Positions 1 through 13,421 of a DNA stretch of 64,000 nucleotides are shown here, one piece after another. Source of the DNA: Piscirickettsiaceae bacterium. GTDB taxonomy: Bacteria; Pseudomonadota; Gammaproteobacteria; Nitrosococcales; Methylophagaceae. The notes beneath the pieces are model-generated. The model did not search any database and was not told the origin of the DNA. It was given only the letters and a program-made list of their open reading frames with translations. The DNA lies in contig JAIBDZ010000002.1 in assembly GCA_024685975.1 (NCBI GenBank), positions 26,908 to 90,907 on the forward strand, in the 5' to 3' direction. Numbering within the stretch: position 1 is the first letter of the stretch; every line of letters starts with the position of its first letter. The position numbers and the translations under genes are program-made.

Positions 1-993
1 GCCTGCGGGTAAAAAGAATGACAGTTCAACCGCATCCTTTTCTATTTGCCATTGAAACTGCTCAGGAAACAAACGTAAAGAGCGTCGCTCTTGCTTTAAA
101 CCCGCTTTTTCTAACCCTAATTGCCAATCAGACCACAATGCTAAAGATTGTTGTTCAATCGTCAAGCATGCATGAGTAGATTGATTCTCACCACGTCCCC
201 ATAAGGGTCCGGTTGGATGAATATCCATTGCTTTTAGGCGAGAACATAACGTTTCATCAACCTCAGTGATTGAAAACAAACTTGCACGCGTCCCCGCAAG
301 CAATACCTGCTCACCAATCAATAATTGGTTCCAACTATCGTGCTCTATGCGTTGAGATAAAACCCAGTTAAACAACCATGATCGTGCTGAAGATAGGTAT
401 AAACTTTTTTGATGACGTTTTTTAGGTCCTCGGCCGGTTTCAAACCATTGCGCTACTCGTCGTAGATTATTGCCTTCATGACCAAAACGTTGCTCAGCAT
501 AATAATTCGGTACACCTTGCTCCGCAACGGTCTTTAAACGTTGTTGCCAAAGTGACTCATCACCCGAGACTGACGTTAAGCGTAATTGAAAACGGTTACC
601 AGACAGCACACCACGTCGTAGCTTTTTACCATGACGTGTCACTGTCAGTATGTCGACGCCTTCAATTTCTAACGCAAACCAATCCGGCTCAGACACCCCT
701 TCTAACTTAATACTAAACCACTGCGTTGTAATTGCATGACGATCTTTTAAACCGGCATAACCAACATCCAATTGAGGCACGCCTGCATAGGACGCCAATT
801 GCCTAGCAAGCCATTCAGTATTGATACCTTGTTTACGAATCAATAACCAAGCATGGCCACCTTCACCATCGGGTTCGAATGGCAATACTTCTTCGACTTG
901 GAAATCGCTTTCTTGTGCGCGAATAACAGCAGAGCATTGTTCAATATTCGCTTGAACTCGTGCTAACCGTTGAAAATCAACATGGCGTTCCAT
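1..993 (-). CDS. truD: tRNA pseudouridine(13) synthase TruD, 3' end cut by the window edge
   Basis: Makes pseudouridine at position 13 of tRNAs. Reading from the ATG at 993 there is an uninterrupted frame of 331 codons to the window edge. It contains the TruD catalytic block AGLKDRHAITTQW, with the presumed catalytic Asp in LKD, then VPNYYAEQRFG, and it reaches the LSFFLPAG segment near the usual C-terminus, so only about ten residues should be missing. The ATG overlaps the ispF stop by one base (TGATG), indicating translational coupling as the last gene of the eno-ftsB-ispD-ispF-truD run. Family assignment is secure. Confidence 0.95.
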   Translation of the reverse strand, partial: MERHVDFQRLARVQANIEQCSAVIRAQESDFQVEEVLPFEPDGEGGHAWLLIRKQGINTEWLARQLASYAGVPQLDVGYAGLKDRHAITTQWFSIKLEGVSEPDWFALEIEGVDILTVTRHGKKLRRGVLSGNRFQLRLTSVSGDESLWQQRLKTVAEQGVPNYYAEQRFGHEGNNLRRVAQWFETGRGPKKRHQKSLYLSSARSWLFNWVLSQRIEHDSWNQLLIGEQVLLAGTRASLFSITEVDETLCSRLKAMDIHPTGPLWGRGENQSTHACLTIEQQSLALWSDWQLGLEKAGLKQERRSLRLFPEQFQWQIEKDAVELSFFLPAG

Positions 994-1469
994 CAAGACA
1001 GCGGCTGTAATAAGGCGACGGCATGAGCCGAAATACCTTCTTTACGCCCCGTAAAACCTAATGATTCGGTCGTGGTGGCTTTAATATTTAATGCCGATTC
1101 CATGATATGACAATCTGCTGATAAAAGGCGACGCATATCCGGTATGAAAGGGGCTAATTTAGGCGCTTGTGCAACAACCGTGCTATCAATATTCGTTATT
1201 CCCCAGCCTTGTTGTTGCAAATCATGCACGACACGCCGTAATAATTCTCGACTATCAATATCTAAAAATGCATCATCCGTATCAGGAAAGTGATGGCCAA
1301 TATCCCATAACCCTGCAGCTCCTAATAGAGCATCACAGATTGCATGAATCAATACATCACCATCTGAATGTGCTTCAAGACCAAACTCATAAGGTATTGT
1401 GACGCCGCCAATAATCAGCATTTTATCATCACAAAAGCGATGCACATCATAACCATGACCTATTCTCAT
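993..1469 (-). CDS. ispF: 2-C-methyl-D-erythritol 2,4-cyclodiphosphate synthase
   Basis: Fifth step of the MEP isoprenoid pathway: converts CDP-ME 2-phosphate to the cyclic diphosphate with release of CMP. The 158-residue length is normal. The N-terminus GHGYDVHRF carries the zinc ligands Asp8 and His10, and the later segments [17 protein letters not shown] and [11 protein letters not shown] are the conserved substrate/CDP-binding blocks. It overlaps ispD upstream and truD downstream by one base each, so the three are translated from one transcript. Confidence 0.97.
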   Translation of the reverse strand: MRIGHGYDVHRFCDDKMLIIGGVTIPYEFGLEAHSDGDVLIHAICDALLGAAGLWDIGHHFPDTDDAFLDIDSRELLRRVVHDLQQQGWGITNIDSTVVAQAPKLAPFIPDMRRLLSADCHIMESALNIKATTTESLGFTGRKEGISAHAVALLQPLS

Positions 1470-2167
1470 CAGGATACCTCAGATTGTTGTTTTAAAAACC
1501 ATTCAGCCATGATGAGATCCTGTGGCACGGTGATTTTAATATTATCGCTATGTCCCATGACCATAACAGGTTTTAATCCGAGAAATTCAATTGCACTGGC
1601 TTCATCTGTAATGCGCTCACCTGCCATCAGAGCTTGTTCAATAGCAGATTTCAATTGCCTTAAGCGAAACATTTGAGGAGTACAAGCCCGCCACAATTGA
1701 CGTCTATCGACCGTTTCGCTAATCACGTCATTGCTGTCTGTACGCTTCATCGTATCTGTTACAGGCACACCTAAAATGCCACCTACGGGATGTTCAGCAA
1801 GTTGCTGTAACATGGCATCAATATCTTGGAGCCGAACACAAGGTCTAGCCGCATCATGCACTAAAACCCAAGGGTCATCCGTTGTGTTTTCAGATAATGT
1901 GCTCAATGCGTTAAGGACAGAATCTGCACGACTTTCACCACCTTGCGATACTAGCAATGAACAATCAAACGTCATCTTAAGCTCAGGCCACCAAACATCA
2001 TTGGGCGCAATGGCCACGACAATGCCATCAATATCAGGGTGAAGAGCTAAACGCGTCAGCGTCTGTTCGAGAATGGTTTTATCGCCTAATGGTAAATATT
2101 GTTTTGGCCGTGTTGATTGCATACGCTCGCCTAAACCAGCAGCAGGAATCACAGCCCAAAACCCCAT
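1469..2167 (-). CDS. ispD: 2-C-methyl-D-erythritol 4-phosphate cytidylyltransferase
   Basis: Third MEP-pathway enzyme, coupling CTP to MEP. The 232-residue protein opens with the nucleotidyltransferase glycine-rich loop [17 protein letters not shown] and has the conserved VHDAARPCV block and the DTMKR segment. The ispD/ispF pair is separate here, not fused. The start overlaps the ftsB stop by one base, the usual gammaproteobacterial ftsB-ispD-ispF arrangement. Confidence 0.97.
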   Translation of the reverse strand: MGFWAVIPAAGLGERMQSTRPKQYLPLGDKTILEQTLTRLALHPDIDGIVVAIAPNDVWWPELKMTFDCSLLVSQGGESRADSVLNALSTLSENTTDDPWVLVHDAARPCVRLQDIDAMLQQLAEHPVGGILGVPVTDTMKRTDSNDVISETVDRRQLWRACTPQMFRLRQLKSAIEQALMAGERITDEASAIEFLGLKPVMVMGHSDNIKITVPQDLIMAEWFLKQQSEVS

Positions 2168-2454
2168 TAAGGTGTCTCCTTTTTTTCGATGATCTGAAAA
2201 AAAGTTTCATTCTCCTTAATCATGCCAAGTTCACTTCTGGCACGTTCTTCTATCGCATCCAAACCACTTTTTAAGTCTTGCACTTCTGCGGTAAGCACTT
2301 GATTTCGCTCCGCTAGCTTTGCATTTTCTTCTGTTTGCACAGCTACAGAACGATTTAAATGTAAAACAGAAGGAAGGCCCGCATGACTAAACCAAAGCCG
2401 ATATTGTAATAATACTAATATCACCGTCAGAACAATCATTAGGGCCTTCATCAA
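2167..2454 (-). CDS. ftsB: Cell division protein FtsB
   Basis: Small bitopic divisome protein that links FtsL and FtsQ. The 95-residue product has one N-terminal membrane segment (about residues 3-20), a periplasmic coiled coil rich in Glu/Leu heptads (about 35-70), and the conserved C-terminal ARSELGMIKENETFF block typical of FtsB/DivIC. Its place between eno and ispD is the standard one. There is no sign of truncation. Confidence 0.95.
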   Translation of the reverse strand: MMKALMIVLTVILVLLQYRLWFSHAGLPSVLHLNRSVAVQTEENAKLAERNQVLTAEVQDLKSGLDAIEERARSELGMIKENETFFQIIEKKETP

Positions 2455-2464
2455 TGAACGATCT

Positions 2465-3766
<1,302 letters not shown>

Positions 3767-3804
3767 TTAACTAGAATAACTAAGCTATTAATTAATAAAA
3801 TAAA

Positions 3805-4640
3805 TTAAATATAACTATCTTCGATATATGGTGCTTTTTTTACGACATTATCTAATTCGATTAATGTCTCTAATAAAGCAGCCATTTGATCAAGCGGCCA
3901 AGAATTCGCACCATCACTTAATGCTTTTACAGGTTCAGGATGTGTTTCCATAAAGACACCTGCTACACCAGAAGCTACCGCAGCTCTTGCTAATACTGGC
4001 ACAAATTCACGTTGACCACCAGATGAACCACCTTGGCCGCCTGGTTGCTGTACTGAATGAGTCGCATCAAAAACAACAGGGCAATCCATATTACGCATAA
4101 TGGGTAAGCCACGCATATCTGACACTAAGGTGTTATAGCCAAAAGAAGTGCCTCTATCGCACAACATAATCTGTTGATTGCCTGTCGACTTTGCTTTCTC
4201 TGCAACGTGAACCATATCCCAAGGTGCTAAAAACTGTCCTTTTTTGATATTAACTGGCAAACCTTGTTCAGCGACTTTTAAAATAAAATTCGTCTGACGA
4301 CATAAAAATGCAGGGGTTTGCAATACATCCACGACACTGGCCACTTCTGCTAAAGGCGTGTCTTCATGCACATCGGTTAACACTGGCAAACCGTATTCTT
4401 GTTTTACTTTTTCTAAAATTGCTAGGCCTTTTTCAATACCAGGCCCACGATAACTTTTTGTTGATGTTCTATTTGCTTTATCAAAAGACGATTTATAAAT
4501 AAAAGGAATGCCTAAGCTATCTGTCAATTCTTTTAATCGACCAGCGACATCCATCGTCATTTGTTCACTTTCAATGACGCAGGTCCCTGCAATCAAGAAT
4601 AACGGTTGTTGATTGCCGACCTCATGTCCACATAACTGCA

Positions 4641-4641
<1 letters not shown>
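3805..4641 (-). CDS. kdsA: 3-deoxy-D-manno-octulosonate 8-phosphate synthase
   Basis: Condenses PEP with arabinose 5-phosphate to give KDO-8-P for the lipopolysaccharide inner core. 278 residues, normal length. Visible family blocks are [32 protein letters not shown], and the phosphate-binding [13 protein letters not shown]. It has the metal-site-like pattern of the family, but whether it is metal dependent is not decided here. The ATG overlaps the pyrG stop by one base, the usual pyrG-kdsA-eno order. Confidence 0.97.
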
Positions 4642-6323
<1,682 letters not shown>

Positions 6324-6379
6324 TCACAATAGCCGCATAAATTACCAGAATTAGCGTCACCACTCAATCTTAACCTTGA

Positions 6380-7705
6380 TCATTTAAGCCGCCTAACAAC
6401 TGGCATATAGCCTTGCTCATTAAGGCCTAAGGCACAATCTTGAGACAAGGCATAATCGGCTACAGCAAGCAGTCGATCACCACAAAATAACAAGGGAATG
6501 CGGCACCGTTTCCAAGGAGGCACAGCCCAATCTTGCCAAAGTTGTTTCAATTGATGATGATGTTGACGTCCTAATAATTGTATTCGCTCCCCACCTTGAC
6601 GATAACGAATACGAATTCCTTGTTGAAATAATGTCATAGGAATCCCGTTATCAGACACAATCCAATCTAGCTGCGCATCACGAGATAATAGAACCTTATC
6701 AGGCTGATATAACACTTCAGGTAAAGGCAATAAAACTGCCGTTTCTGGAGGTGAATAATACAATATATCTCGATAGCGCCTTATCACACCACCAGACCAA
6801 CTAACTTGAGGAATTTTATCCACATCTGCTAGACAAACTTCATCAATGACGCGCTGCAATATTGCGGTTGACGGTAATGAGATATTGTCTCGATGGAGCA
6901 AGGTGCGTAATGCGTTACATGCCCGCGCCTTAGATAAAGACAATAAACCGGCTACAGGCACGCCATCTTGCCACGTCATGACGTTGAGCGCGCTTAAATC
7001 AATCTCACCTAAGTCCGCCAGCAAATCATCCGCATCAGCACAATGGGCTGCACTGCGGCTCAAGGTCGATGCTGCGCTCGGCCAACGGGCCAGTAAGGGG
7101 GGGAAAATTTGATGTCGAATATAATTACGATTTAACTGCTTATCTTGATTGCTCGGATCGTCAATCCATTGCAGTGAATATTGTTTAGCATATTCTTCAA
7201 TGCTAGATTGTGTCACAGCCAACATCGGCCTACACAATGTAGCTTGCCCTAAAGACGATATCGTTGCCATCGCTGACAAGCCCTTTACCCCTGAGCCACG
7301 TAATAACTGCAACAACAGCGTTTCAGCTTGGTCTTGTTGATGCTGTGCTGTCAGTACAATATCATCGTGTCCAACACATGAAGCAATAGCTTGATAACGC
7401 GCTTGTCTTGCCGCAGCTTCAACACCTAAAACCTCAATATCAACAACGTCCACATCAAGACATGTCAATTGAATCTGCAGTGCGTGAGCGACATCAGCAC
7501 AATGTTTTGCCCATTGAGGAGATTCCGGGTTTAACTGATGATTAATATGGATCGCGTGTAAACGTGTGTTGTCTATCTCAGGAGAGGTCGCTAAACAATG
7601 CAACAAGACATGCGAGTCAATCCCGCCACTATAAGCAAGCCAAATTGTTTTTCCGTCACCCGCCTCTACAACCTGTTCGACAACTGCCTTCGACCATGCT
7701 GACAC
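6380..7705 (-). CDS. tilS: tRNA(Ile)-lysidine synthase
   Basis: Converts cytidine 34 of tRNA-Ile(CAU) to lysidine, changing its identity to AUA reading. The PP-loop SGGIDS sits at about residues 26-31. The protein has the expected 441-residue length with the N-terminal ATP-pyrophosphatase domain and the C-terminal substrate-binding domains (RYRQGGERIQLLGRQHHHQLKQL). The start codon appears to be GTG at 7705, only 8 bp after the accA stop. Confidence 0.95.
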   Translation of the reverse strand: MSAWSKAVVEQVVEAGDGKTIWLAYSGGIDSHVLLHCLATSPEIDNTRLHAIHINHQLNPESPQWAKHCADVAHALQIQLTCLDVDVVDIEVLGVEAAARQARYQAIASCVGHDDIVLTAQHQQDQAETLLLQLLRGSGVKGLSAMATISSLGQATLCRPMLAVTQSSIEEYAKQYSLQWIDDPSNQDKQLNRNYIRHQIFPPLLARWPSAASTLSRSAAHCADADDLLADLGEIDLSALNVMTWQDGVPVAGLLSLSKARACNALRTLLHRDNISLPSTAILQRVIDEVCLADVDKIPQVSWSGGVIRRYRDILYYSPPETAVLLPLPEVLYQPDKVLLSRDAQLDWIVSDNGIPMTLFQQGIRIRYRQGGERIQLLGRQHHHQLKQLWQDWAVPPWKRCRIPLLFCGDRLLAVADYALSQDCALGLNEQGYMPVVRRLK

Positions 7706-7713
7706 GAGGGTAA

Positions 7714-8673
7714 TTAGCTCTCAAACTCGCCGTAGTTAAGCAAGCGTTTGTGGCGATGTTCGATCAAACCATCAATAGAAATAGAGTCTAATTCACGTAA
7801 TTTATTTTCAATAGCATCTTTGACTCTTTCCGCCATATCATCAACATTACGATGCGCGCCACCTAAAGGCTCTGAAATCACGCCATCAACCAAACCAAAT
7901 TCTTTTAATTTAGCTGATGTAACGCCTAATGTCTCAGCCGCTTCCGGTGCTTTATCGGCACTTTTCCACAAAATAGACGCACAACCTTCAGGTGAAATAA
8001 CAGAATAAATACTATATTCCAACATCATTAAATGATCAGACACGCCGACAGCTAAAGCGCCACCTGAGCCACCTTCGCCAATCACTGTACTAATGATCGG
8101 TGTTTTCAATTGCGCCATTTCAAATAGATTACGGGCAATCGCTTCACTTTGACCACGCTCTTCAGCATCAATGCCAGGGTACGCGCCTGGTGTATCGATA
8201 AATGTAATGACTGGCAAACCAAAACGTTCAGCCATTTTCATCACGCGTAATGCTTTACGATACCCTTCTGGTCTTGGCATGCCAAAATTACGCGCCACTT
8301 TCTCACGCGTATCTCGGCCTTTTTGATGACCAATCACCACCACAGAGCGACCATTTAATCGTCCAATACCGGTGACTAAGGCTTTGTCATCCGCATACGT
8401 TCTATCACCATGTAATTCTTCAAAATCAGTAATAATGCGATGAATATAATCCAATGTATAAGGACGCTGAGGATGGCGCGCCATTTGCGTGACTTGCCAT
8501 GGCGTTAAATTAGAAAAAATAGATTGCGTCAACTGAACAGATTTTTCCTGAAGTTTTTGGATTTCTTCAGTGATATTTAAATCGTCGCTATCGCTACTCA
8601 TATAACGCAATTCATCGATTTTTGCTTCTAATTCGGCAATCGGTTGCTCATAATCGAGGAAATTTTGTTGCAT
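7714..8673 (-). CDS. accA: Acetyl-CoA carboxylase carboxyltransferase subunit alpha
   Basis: With AccD, transfers the carboxyl group from biotin to acetyl-CoA in fatty acid synthesis. 319 residues, full length. Recognised by RPYTLDYI, the HGDRTYADD segment, the crotonase-like carboxybiotin site blocks [11 protein letters not shown] and IDTPGAYPG, and [12 protein letters not shown]. The accA-tilS order is common in gammaproteobacteria. There is a short AT-rich upstream gap before pilU. Confidence 0.97.
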   Translation of the reverse strand: MQQNFLDYEQPIAELEAKIDELRYMSSDSDDLNITEEIQKLQEKSVQLTQSIFSNLTPWQVTQMARHPQRPYTLDYIHRIITDFEELHGDRTYADDKALVTGIGRLNGRSVVVIGHQKGRDTREKVARNFGMPRPEGYRKALRVMKMAERFGLPVITFIDTPGAYPGIDAEERGQSEAIARNLFEMAQLKTPIISTVIGEGGSGGALAVGVSDHLMMLEYSIYSVISPEGCASILWKSADKAPEAAETLGVTSAKLKEFGLVDGVISEPLGGAHRNVDDMAERVKDAIENKLRELDSISIDGLIEHRHKRLLNYGEFES

Positions 8674-8733
8674 TATTATCTGTTCCTAAAATTCAAAATA
8701 GTGTCAAATTATACACATGACACATCAAATGAG

Positions 8734-9828
8734 TTAACCAATAAATAGTTGACTCTCTTCATCTGCTGCATCTTGCCCCATTCGTATCGCCAAATTGAGG
8801 TCATTTTTAGAGTCCGCATGGGATAATGCTTCCTCTAATGTGATTTTTTTATCACGATATAGTTTCAATATAGCCTGATCAAATGTCATCGAACCATCAT
8901 CAGTGCTTTCCTTCATGGCTTCTTTGATCTCGCCAATCGATCCTTTCAAAATCAATTCTTGAATATAAGGTGTATTCAACATGACCTCTACAGCAGGAAT
9001 ACGTCCACCATCTAAGGTGTTGAGTAAACGCTGAGAGACAATCGCTCGCAAGTTTAAAGACAGATCCATTAATAATTGACGATGACCCACTTCTGGGAAA
9101 AAATTTAAAATTCTATCAAGGGTTTGATTGGCATTGGTTGAATGCAGTGTCGCCAAACATAAATGACCTGTTTCAGCATAGGCTATCGCATGTTTCATGG
9201 TTTCCATATCACGAATCTCACCAATCAAAATAACATCCGGTGCTTCACGTAACGCATTTTTAAGCGCATTTTCATAGGTTAAGGTATCGATACCGACTTC
9301 GCGCTGTTGCACGATAGAGCGTTCATGATTATGAATAAATTCTAATGGGTCTTCTATCGTCAAAATATGCGAATTAGAATAACGATTTCGATGACCAATC
9401 ATCGCCGCTAACGTCGTTGATTTACCAGACCCAGTCGCACCGACAACCAAAACTAAACCCCGTTTTTCCATGACAATATCTGTCAAAATCACTGGCAGAT
9501 TCATTTCATCAATGCGAGGAATAACGGAATTGATATAACGGATCACTATCGACACTTCACCGCGCTGGCGAAATAAGTTCACCCTAAAACGCCCCACCCC
9601 AGATAAAGGAACAGCAAAATTCAACTCTAATGTTCGCTCGAATTCTTTTGCTTGTTCGGCTGTCATCAAACCATCAGCCATACCGGTGACATCACCTGGC
9701 TCTAATTTTTTAGTGCCAACTGGGCGGATCACACCATCAATTTTAATTTGTGGCTCGGTTCCGGTACAAAAAAACATATCAGAAGCATCTTTTTCGGCCA
9801 TCAATTTTAAATATGGCGTCATATCCAT
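8734..9828 (-). CDS. pilU: Type IV pilus retraction ATPase, PilU type
   Basis: Secretion-type hexameric ATPase that helps retract type IV pili. Walker A GATGSGKSTT, the Asp box around EDPLEF, Walker B PDVILIGEIRD and the His box HLCLATLHSTNA are all present. The 364-residue length, C-terminal extension and N-terminus DMTPYLKLMAEKDASDMFF fit PilU better than PilT. No pilT lies beside it in this window, which is unusual since the two are often adjacent. PilT versus PilU is judged by sequence feel only. Confidence 0.85.
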   Translation of the reverse strand: MDMTPYLKLMAEKDASDMFFCTGTEPQIKIDGVIRPVGTKKLEPGDVTGMADGLMTAEQAKEFERTLELNFAVPLSGVGRFRVNLFRQRGEVSIVIRYINSVIPRIDEMNLPVILTDIVMEKRGLVLVVGATGSGKSTTLAAMIGHRNRYSNSHILTIEDPLEFIHNHERSIVQQREVGIDTLTYENALKNALREAPDVILIGEIRDMETMKHAIAYAETGHLCLATLHSTNANQTLDRILNFFPEVGHRQLLMDLSLNLRAIVSQRLLNTLDGGRIPAVEVMLNTPYIQELILKGSIGEIKEAMKESTDDGSMTFDQAILKLYRDKKITLEEALSHADSKNDLNLAIRMGQDAADEESQLFIG

Positions 9829-9906
9829 CGCAAATACCTATTTTGACTTATCAATACCTATTCCATACCTGACAACTACAGAGTCATCCCATACTCTGTT
9901 TTAAGC

Positions 9907-12900
9907 TTACATGACTTTAGCGTACTTCATCGTGACATGGGTAACAGAAGGTGTCTCCGCTAAACTGGCTAATAAAGCATCTTCTGGTCTTACTTTCCAT
10001 GAGTCACCCAATGAAATAACCGTTCTAGCTTGTTGATTACGATAATCCACTTCAACGGGAATCATTCCTGAGCAAAATGGTTGTAATGTTTGCTGTAACG
10101 CCATGACCCAACTGTCGTCTTGCCCCGTGTTTTCAACCCGCACGACTAATGATTTACCGCACATTTCACGGGCTCGGGTCACGTCATAAACCGTCTCAGC
10201 TGTCGCAGCGAGTCCACCTGTAAAATTATCTTGTCCAATTTTGCCTTGGATAACAACCAATTTATCAGGTTGTAACAATGTTTGATATTGCTCATACACA
10301 TCAGCAAACACACGCACTTCTAGGCGAGCTGTCTGGTCATCTAATGTGATAAAAGCCATACGTCCGCCATTCTTATTTTTCATCGTTCTGATGGCAACAA
10401 TTAAACCCGCTGTAATGACACCAATCTCATTGCGTTGATACCCTTTTGATTCTGGCGCATCGAGATCATTAATTCGTTTCGGTATAAATTGCGCCAATTC
10501 ATCAACATACCGATCAATCGGATGACCACTTAAATACAAACCCAATGTTTCTTTTTCAGCTGCGAGTAAATATTCTTTTGACCATGGTTCTGCTGCAACT
10601 AAAGCCACGTCATCATTACTCTCTTGATCAACATCATCAGACATTAATCCAAACATATCATTTTGACCACTGGCGGCGTCGCGTCGATATTGCTCAGCAA
10701 TATGGGTGGCCTTAGTTAAACTGGCAGCAAGACTAGCACGATCGCCCCCAAGGCCATCTAAAGCACCAGATTTCACTAATGCATCCATCACCCGCCGGTT
10801 CACTTTTTTCATATCGATACGACGGCAAAAGTCATATAGATCAGAAAAAGCCCCATGGTTGCCACACTCTTCAACAATACCAGCTAGAGCAGCTTCACCG
10901 ACCCCTTTGATCGCCCCCATGCCATAACGAATCGTTTGTTCATCTGCGACAGTAAAACGGATCTGACTTTCATTGACATCAGGTGGCAACACCGTCAGCC
11001 CCATATCTCGACATTCATCAATTAAACCGACAATCTTGTCAGTATTATCCATATCAGCTGATAAAACAGCCGCCATAAAAGCTGCCGGATAATGCGCTTT
11101 AAGCCAAGCAGTTTGATACGCAACTAAGGCATAAGCTGCAGAGTGAGATTTATTAAAACCATACTCAGCAAATTTCTCCATTAAATCAAAAATCGGGCCT
11201 GCAGTTTTTTCATCGATGCCTCGTTTTTCAGCACCTTCTAAAAAGAATTGGCGTTGTTTTGCCATTTCTTCCGCTTTCTTTTTACCCATAGCACGACGCA
11301 ACATATCCGCACTACCTAAGCTATAACCCGCGAGCACTTGGGCAATTTGCATGACTTGTTCTTGATAAACAATAACGCCATAAGTCGGTTTTAGAATGGG
11401 CTCTAAATCAGGATGAGGATAATCAACTTTTGCTCGACCATGTTTACGATTGACAAAATCATCAACCATGCCCGACTGCAATGGGCCAGGTCTAAATAAC
11501 GCGACTAAAGCCACAATATCTTCAAAGGTATCCGGTTGGAGCCGTTTGACCAACTCTTTCATACCGCGTGATTCTAACTGGAACACCGCCGTCGTTTCAC
11601 ACCGTTTTAAGAGGTCATAACTCGGCTTATCATTAAGCGGCAAATTGGTGATATCAATTTTAACGACTTCTTCTGCTGGCAAAATAGATGCTAGATTTTT
11701 AATGGCCCAATCAATGATCGTCAACGTCCTTAAGCCAAGGAAGTCAAACTTAACCAAGCCGACACTTTCAACATCGTCTTTATCATATTGAGACACAAGG
11801 CCAGCGCCATTTTGTTCGCAATAGAGCGGTGTATATTCGGTTAAGACTTTCGGCGCGATAACCACACCACCAGCATGTTTACCGACATTTCGAGTCAAAC
11901 CTTCTAATTGCAACGCTAAATCAATCAGTGTTTTGACTTCTTCCTCTTTGTCATATCGCTCTTGTAACGCTGGCTCCTGTTCCAACGCTTTAGTTAACGT
12001 CATTTTAAGCTCAAAGGGCACTAGCTTTGCGAGACCATCTACCAAACCATATGGATACCCTAAAACACGACCAACATCTCGTAATACAGCTTTGGCGGCC
12101 ATCGTACCGTAAGTGATGATCTGCGACACATGGTCACGACCATAATGCTCAGACACATACTCAATGACGCGATCTCGCCCTTCCATACAAAAATCGACAT
12201 CAAAGTCAGGCAGAGAAACCCGTTCAGGGTTTAAGAAACGCTCAAATAACAAATCATATTGCAATGGATCAAGATCGGTGATTTCTAAAGCATACGCAAC
12301 CAATGACCCTGCACCAGACCCTCGACCGGGCCCTACTGGTACGCCATTTTTTTTAGCCCAACGAATAAAGTCGGCAACGATTAAGAAATAGCCTGGGAAC
12401 CCCATTTGATTGATAACGTCTAGTTCAATCTGTAACCGTTCTTCATAAAAGGCTTTCTTCTCAGCTAACAAGGCTGCATCAGGAAATAACACCGCTAACC
12501 TTTTTGTTAACCCGTCAAAAGACTCTTGGGTTAAAAACTGATCAATCGTCATGCCTTCAGGAACAGGAAAGTCGGGTAAGAAATGCTGATCTAGCGTGAG
12601 TTCAACATTACATCGTTTCGCTATTTCAACTGTATTTTCAATGGCTTCCGGAATGTCTTTAAATAAAGCCACCATCTCTTCAGGACTTCGCAAATATTGC
12701 TCAGGCGAATAATGGCGAGGTCGTCTTGGATCGTCGAGTAAACGACCATCACTAATACACACTTTCGCCTCATGGGCTTCAAATTGCTCTGTTGCAATAA
12801 AACGCACATCATTGGTTGCAACGACAGGCAAACTAACTTGCTCAGCCAATGCTACTGCAGCATCAAGATAACGTTCATCATCTTCTCGACCTGTCCGCAT

Positions 12901-13407
12901 AATTTCTAAATAAAACCTGTCAGGAAACAAGCCTTGCCACGTCGCTGCTGTCTCTTCAGATAATGCGGTATTATTCGCCAATAAGGGTTTCGTTAATAAG
13001 CCTTCTCGACTAGAGGCAATGCAAATCAATCCCTCTGTCTGTCCTTGCAGCCAATCGAACTCCAACATAGGCACGCCTATATGCTGACCTTCAATATAAG
13101 CACGGGATAACAGACGCGATAAATTATGATATCCCGCCATATTCTGACAAAGTAAGATAAATCGCTGGCTTCCCTTACGATCGTCCTCATCACGCACTCG
13201 CATATCAGCTCCGAGGATAGGTTTAATCCCCGCTTGCATTGCCGCTTGATAGAACTTCACTGCTGCGAATAAATTGTGTTGATCTGTTAATGCAACCGCA
13301 GGCATACCTGCTTTTGCTACTTCAGATACCAACGGTTTTATCCGAACTAAACCATCCACCAACGAATAATCGCTGTGAATATGTAAATGTACAAAAGAAT
13401 CTGCCAT
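9907..13407 (-). CDS. dnaE: DNA polymerase III alpha subunit
   Basis: Replicative polymerase catalytic subunit, class DnaE1 at 1166 residues. The N-terminal PHP domain begins HLHIHSDYSLVDG. The palm domain carries the catalytic DFDVDF at about residues 403-408 with a further conserved Asp block downstream. Then follow the HhH region, the OB fold (about 980-1060) and the C-terminal tau-binding region. Starts 14 bp after the MscS-like gene, so is possibly read through from the nagZ operon. Confidence 0.98.
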   Translation of the reverse strand: MADSFVHLHIHSDYSLVDGLVRIKPLVSEVAKAGMPAVALTDQHNLFAAVKFYQAAMQAGIKPILGADMRVRDEDDRKGSQRFILLCQNMAGYHNLSRLLSRAYIEGQHIGVPMLEFDWLQGQTEGLICIASSREGLLTKPLLANNTALSEETAATWQGLFPDRFYLEIMRTGREDDERYLDAAVALAEQVSLPVVATNDVRFIATEQFEAHEAKVCISDGRLLDDPRRPRHYSPEQYLRSPEEMVALFKDIPEAIENTVEIAKRCNVELTLDQHFLPDFPVPEGMTIDQFLTQESFDGLTKRLAVLFPDAALLAEKKAFYEERLQIELDVINQMGFPGYFLIVADFIRWAKKNGVPVGPGRGSGAGSLVAYALEITDLDPLQYDLLFERFLNPERVSLPDFDVDFCMEGRDRVIEYVSEHYGRDHVSQIITYGTMAAKAVLRDVGRVLGYPYGLVDGLAKLVPFELKMTLTKALEQEPALQERYDKEEEVKTLIDLALQLEGLTRNVGKHAGGVVIAPKVLTEYTPLYCEQNGAGLVSQYDKDDVESVGLVKFDFLGLRTLTIIDWAIKNLASILPAEEVVKIDITNLPLNDKPSYDLLKRCETTAVFQLESRGMKELVKRLQPDTFEDIVALVALFRPGPLQSGMVDDFVNRKHGRAKVDYPHPDLEPILKPTYGVIVYQEQVMQIAQVLAGYSLGSADMLRRAMGKKKAEEMAKQRQFFLEGAEKRGIDEKTAGPIFDLMEKFAEYGFNKSHSAAYALVAYQTAWLKAHYPAAFMAAVLSADMDNTDKIVGLIDECRDMGLTVLPPDVNESQIRFTVADEQTIRYGMGAIKGVGEAALAGIVEECGNHGAFSDLYDFCRRIDMKKVNRRVMDALVKSGALDGLGGDRASLAASLTKATHIAEQYRRDAASGQNDMFGLMSDDVDQESNDDVALVAAEPWSKEYLLAAEKETLGLYLSGHPIDRYVDELAQFIPKRINDLDAPESKGYQRNEIGVITAGLIVAIRTMKNKNGGRMAFITLDDQTARLEVRVFADVYEQYQTLLQPDKLVVIQGKIGQDNFTGGLAATAETVYDVTRAREMCGKSLVVRVENTGQDDSWVMALQQTLQPFCSGMIPVEVDYRNQQARTVISLGDSWKVRPEDALLASLAETPSVTHVTMKYAKVM

Positions 13408-13421
13408 CTATTTACAACACA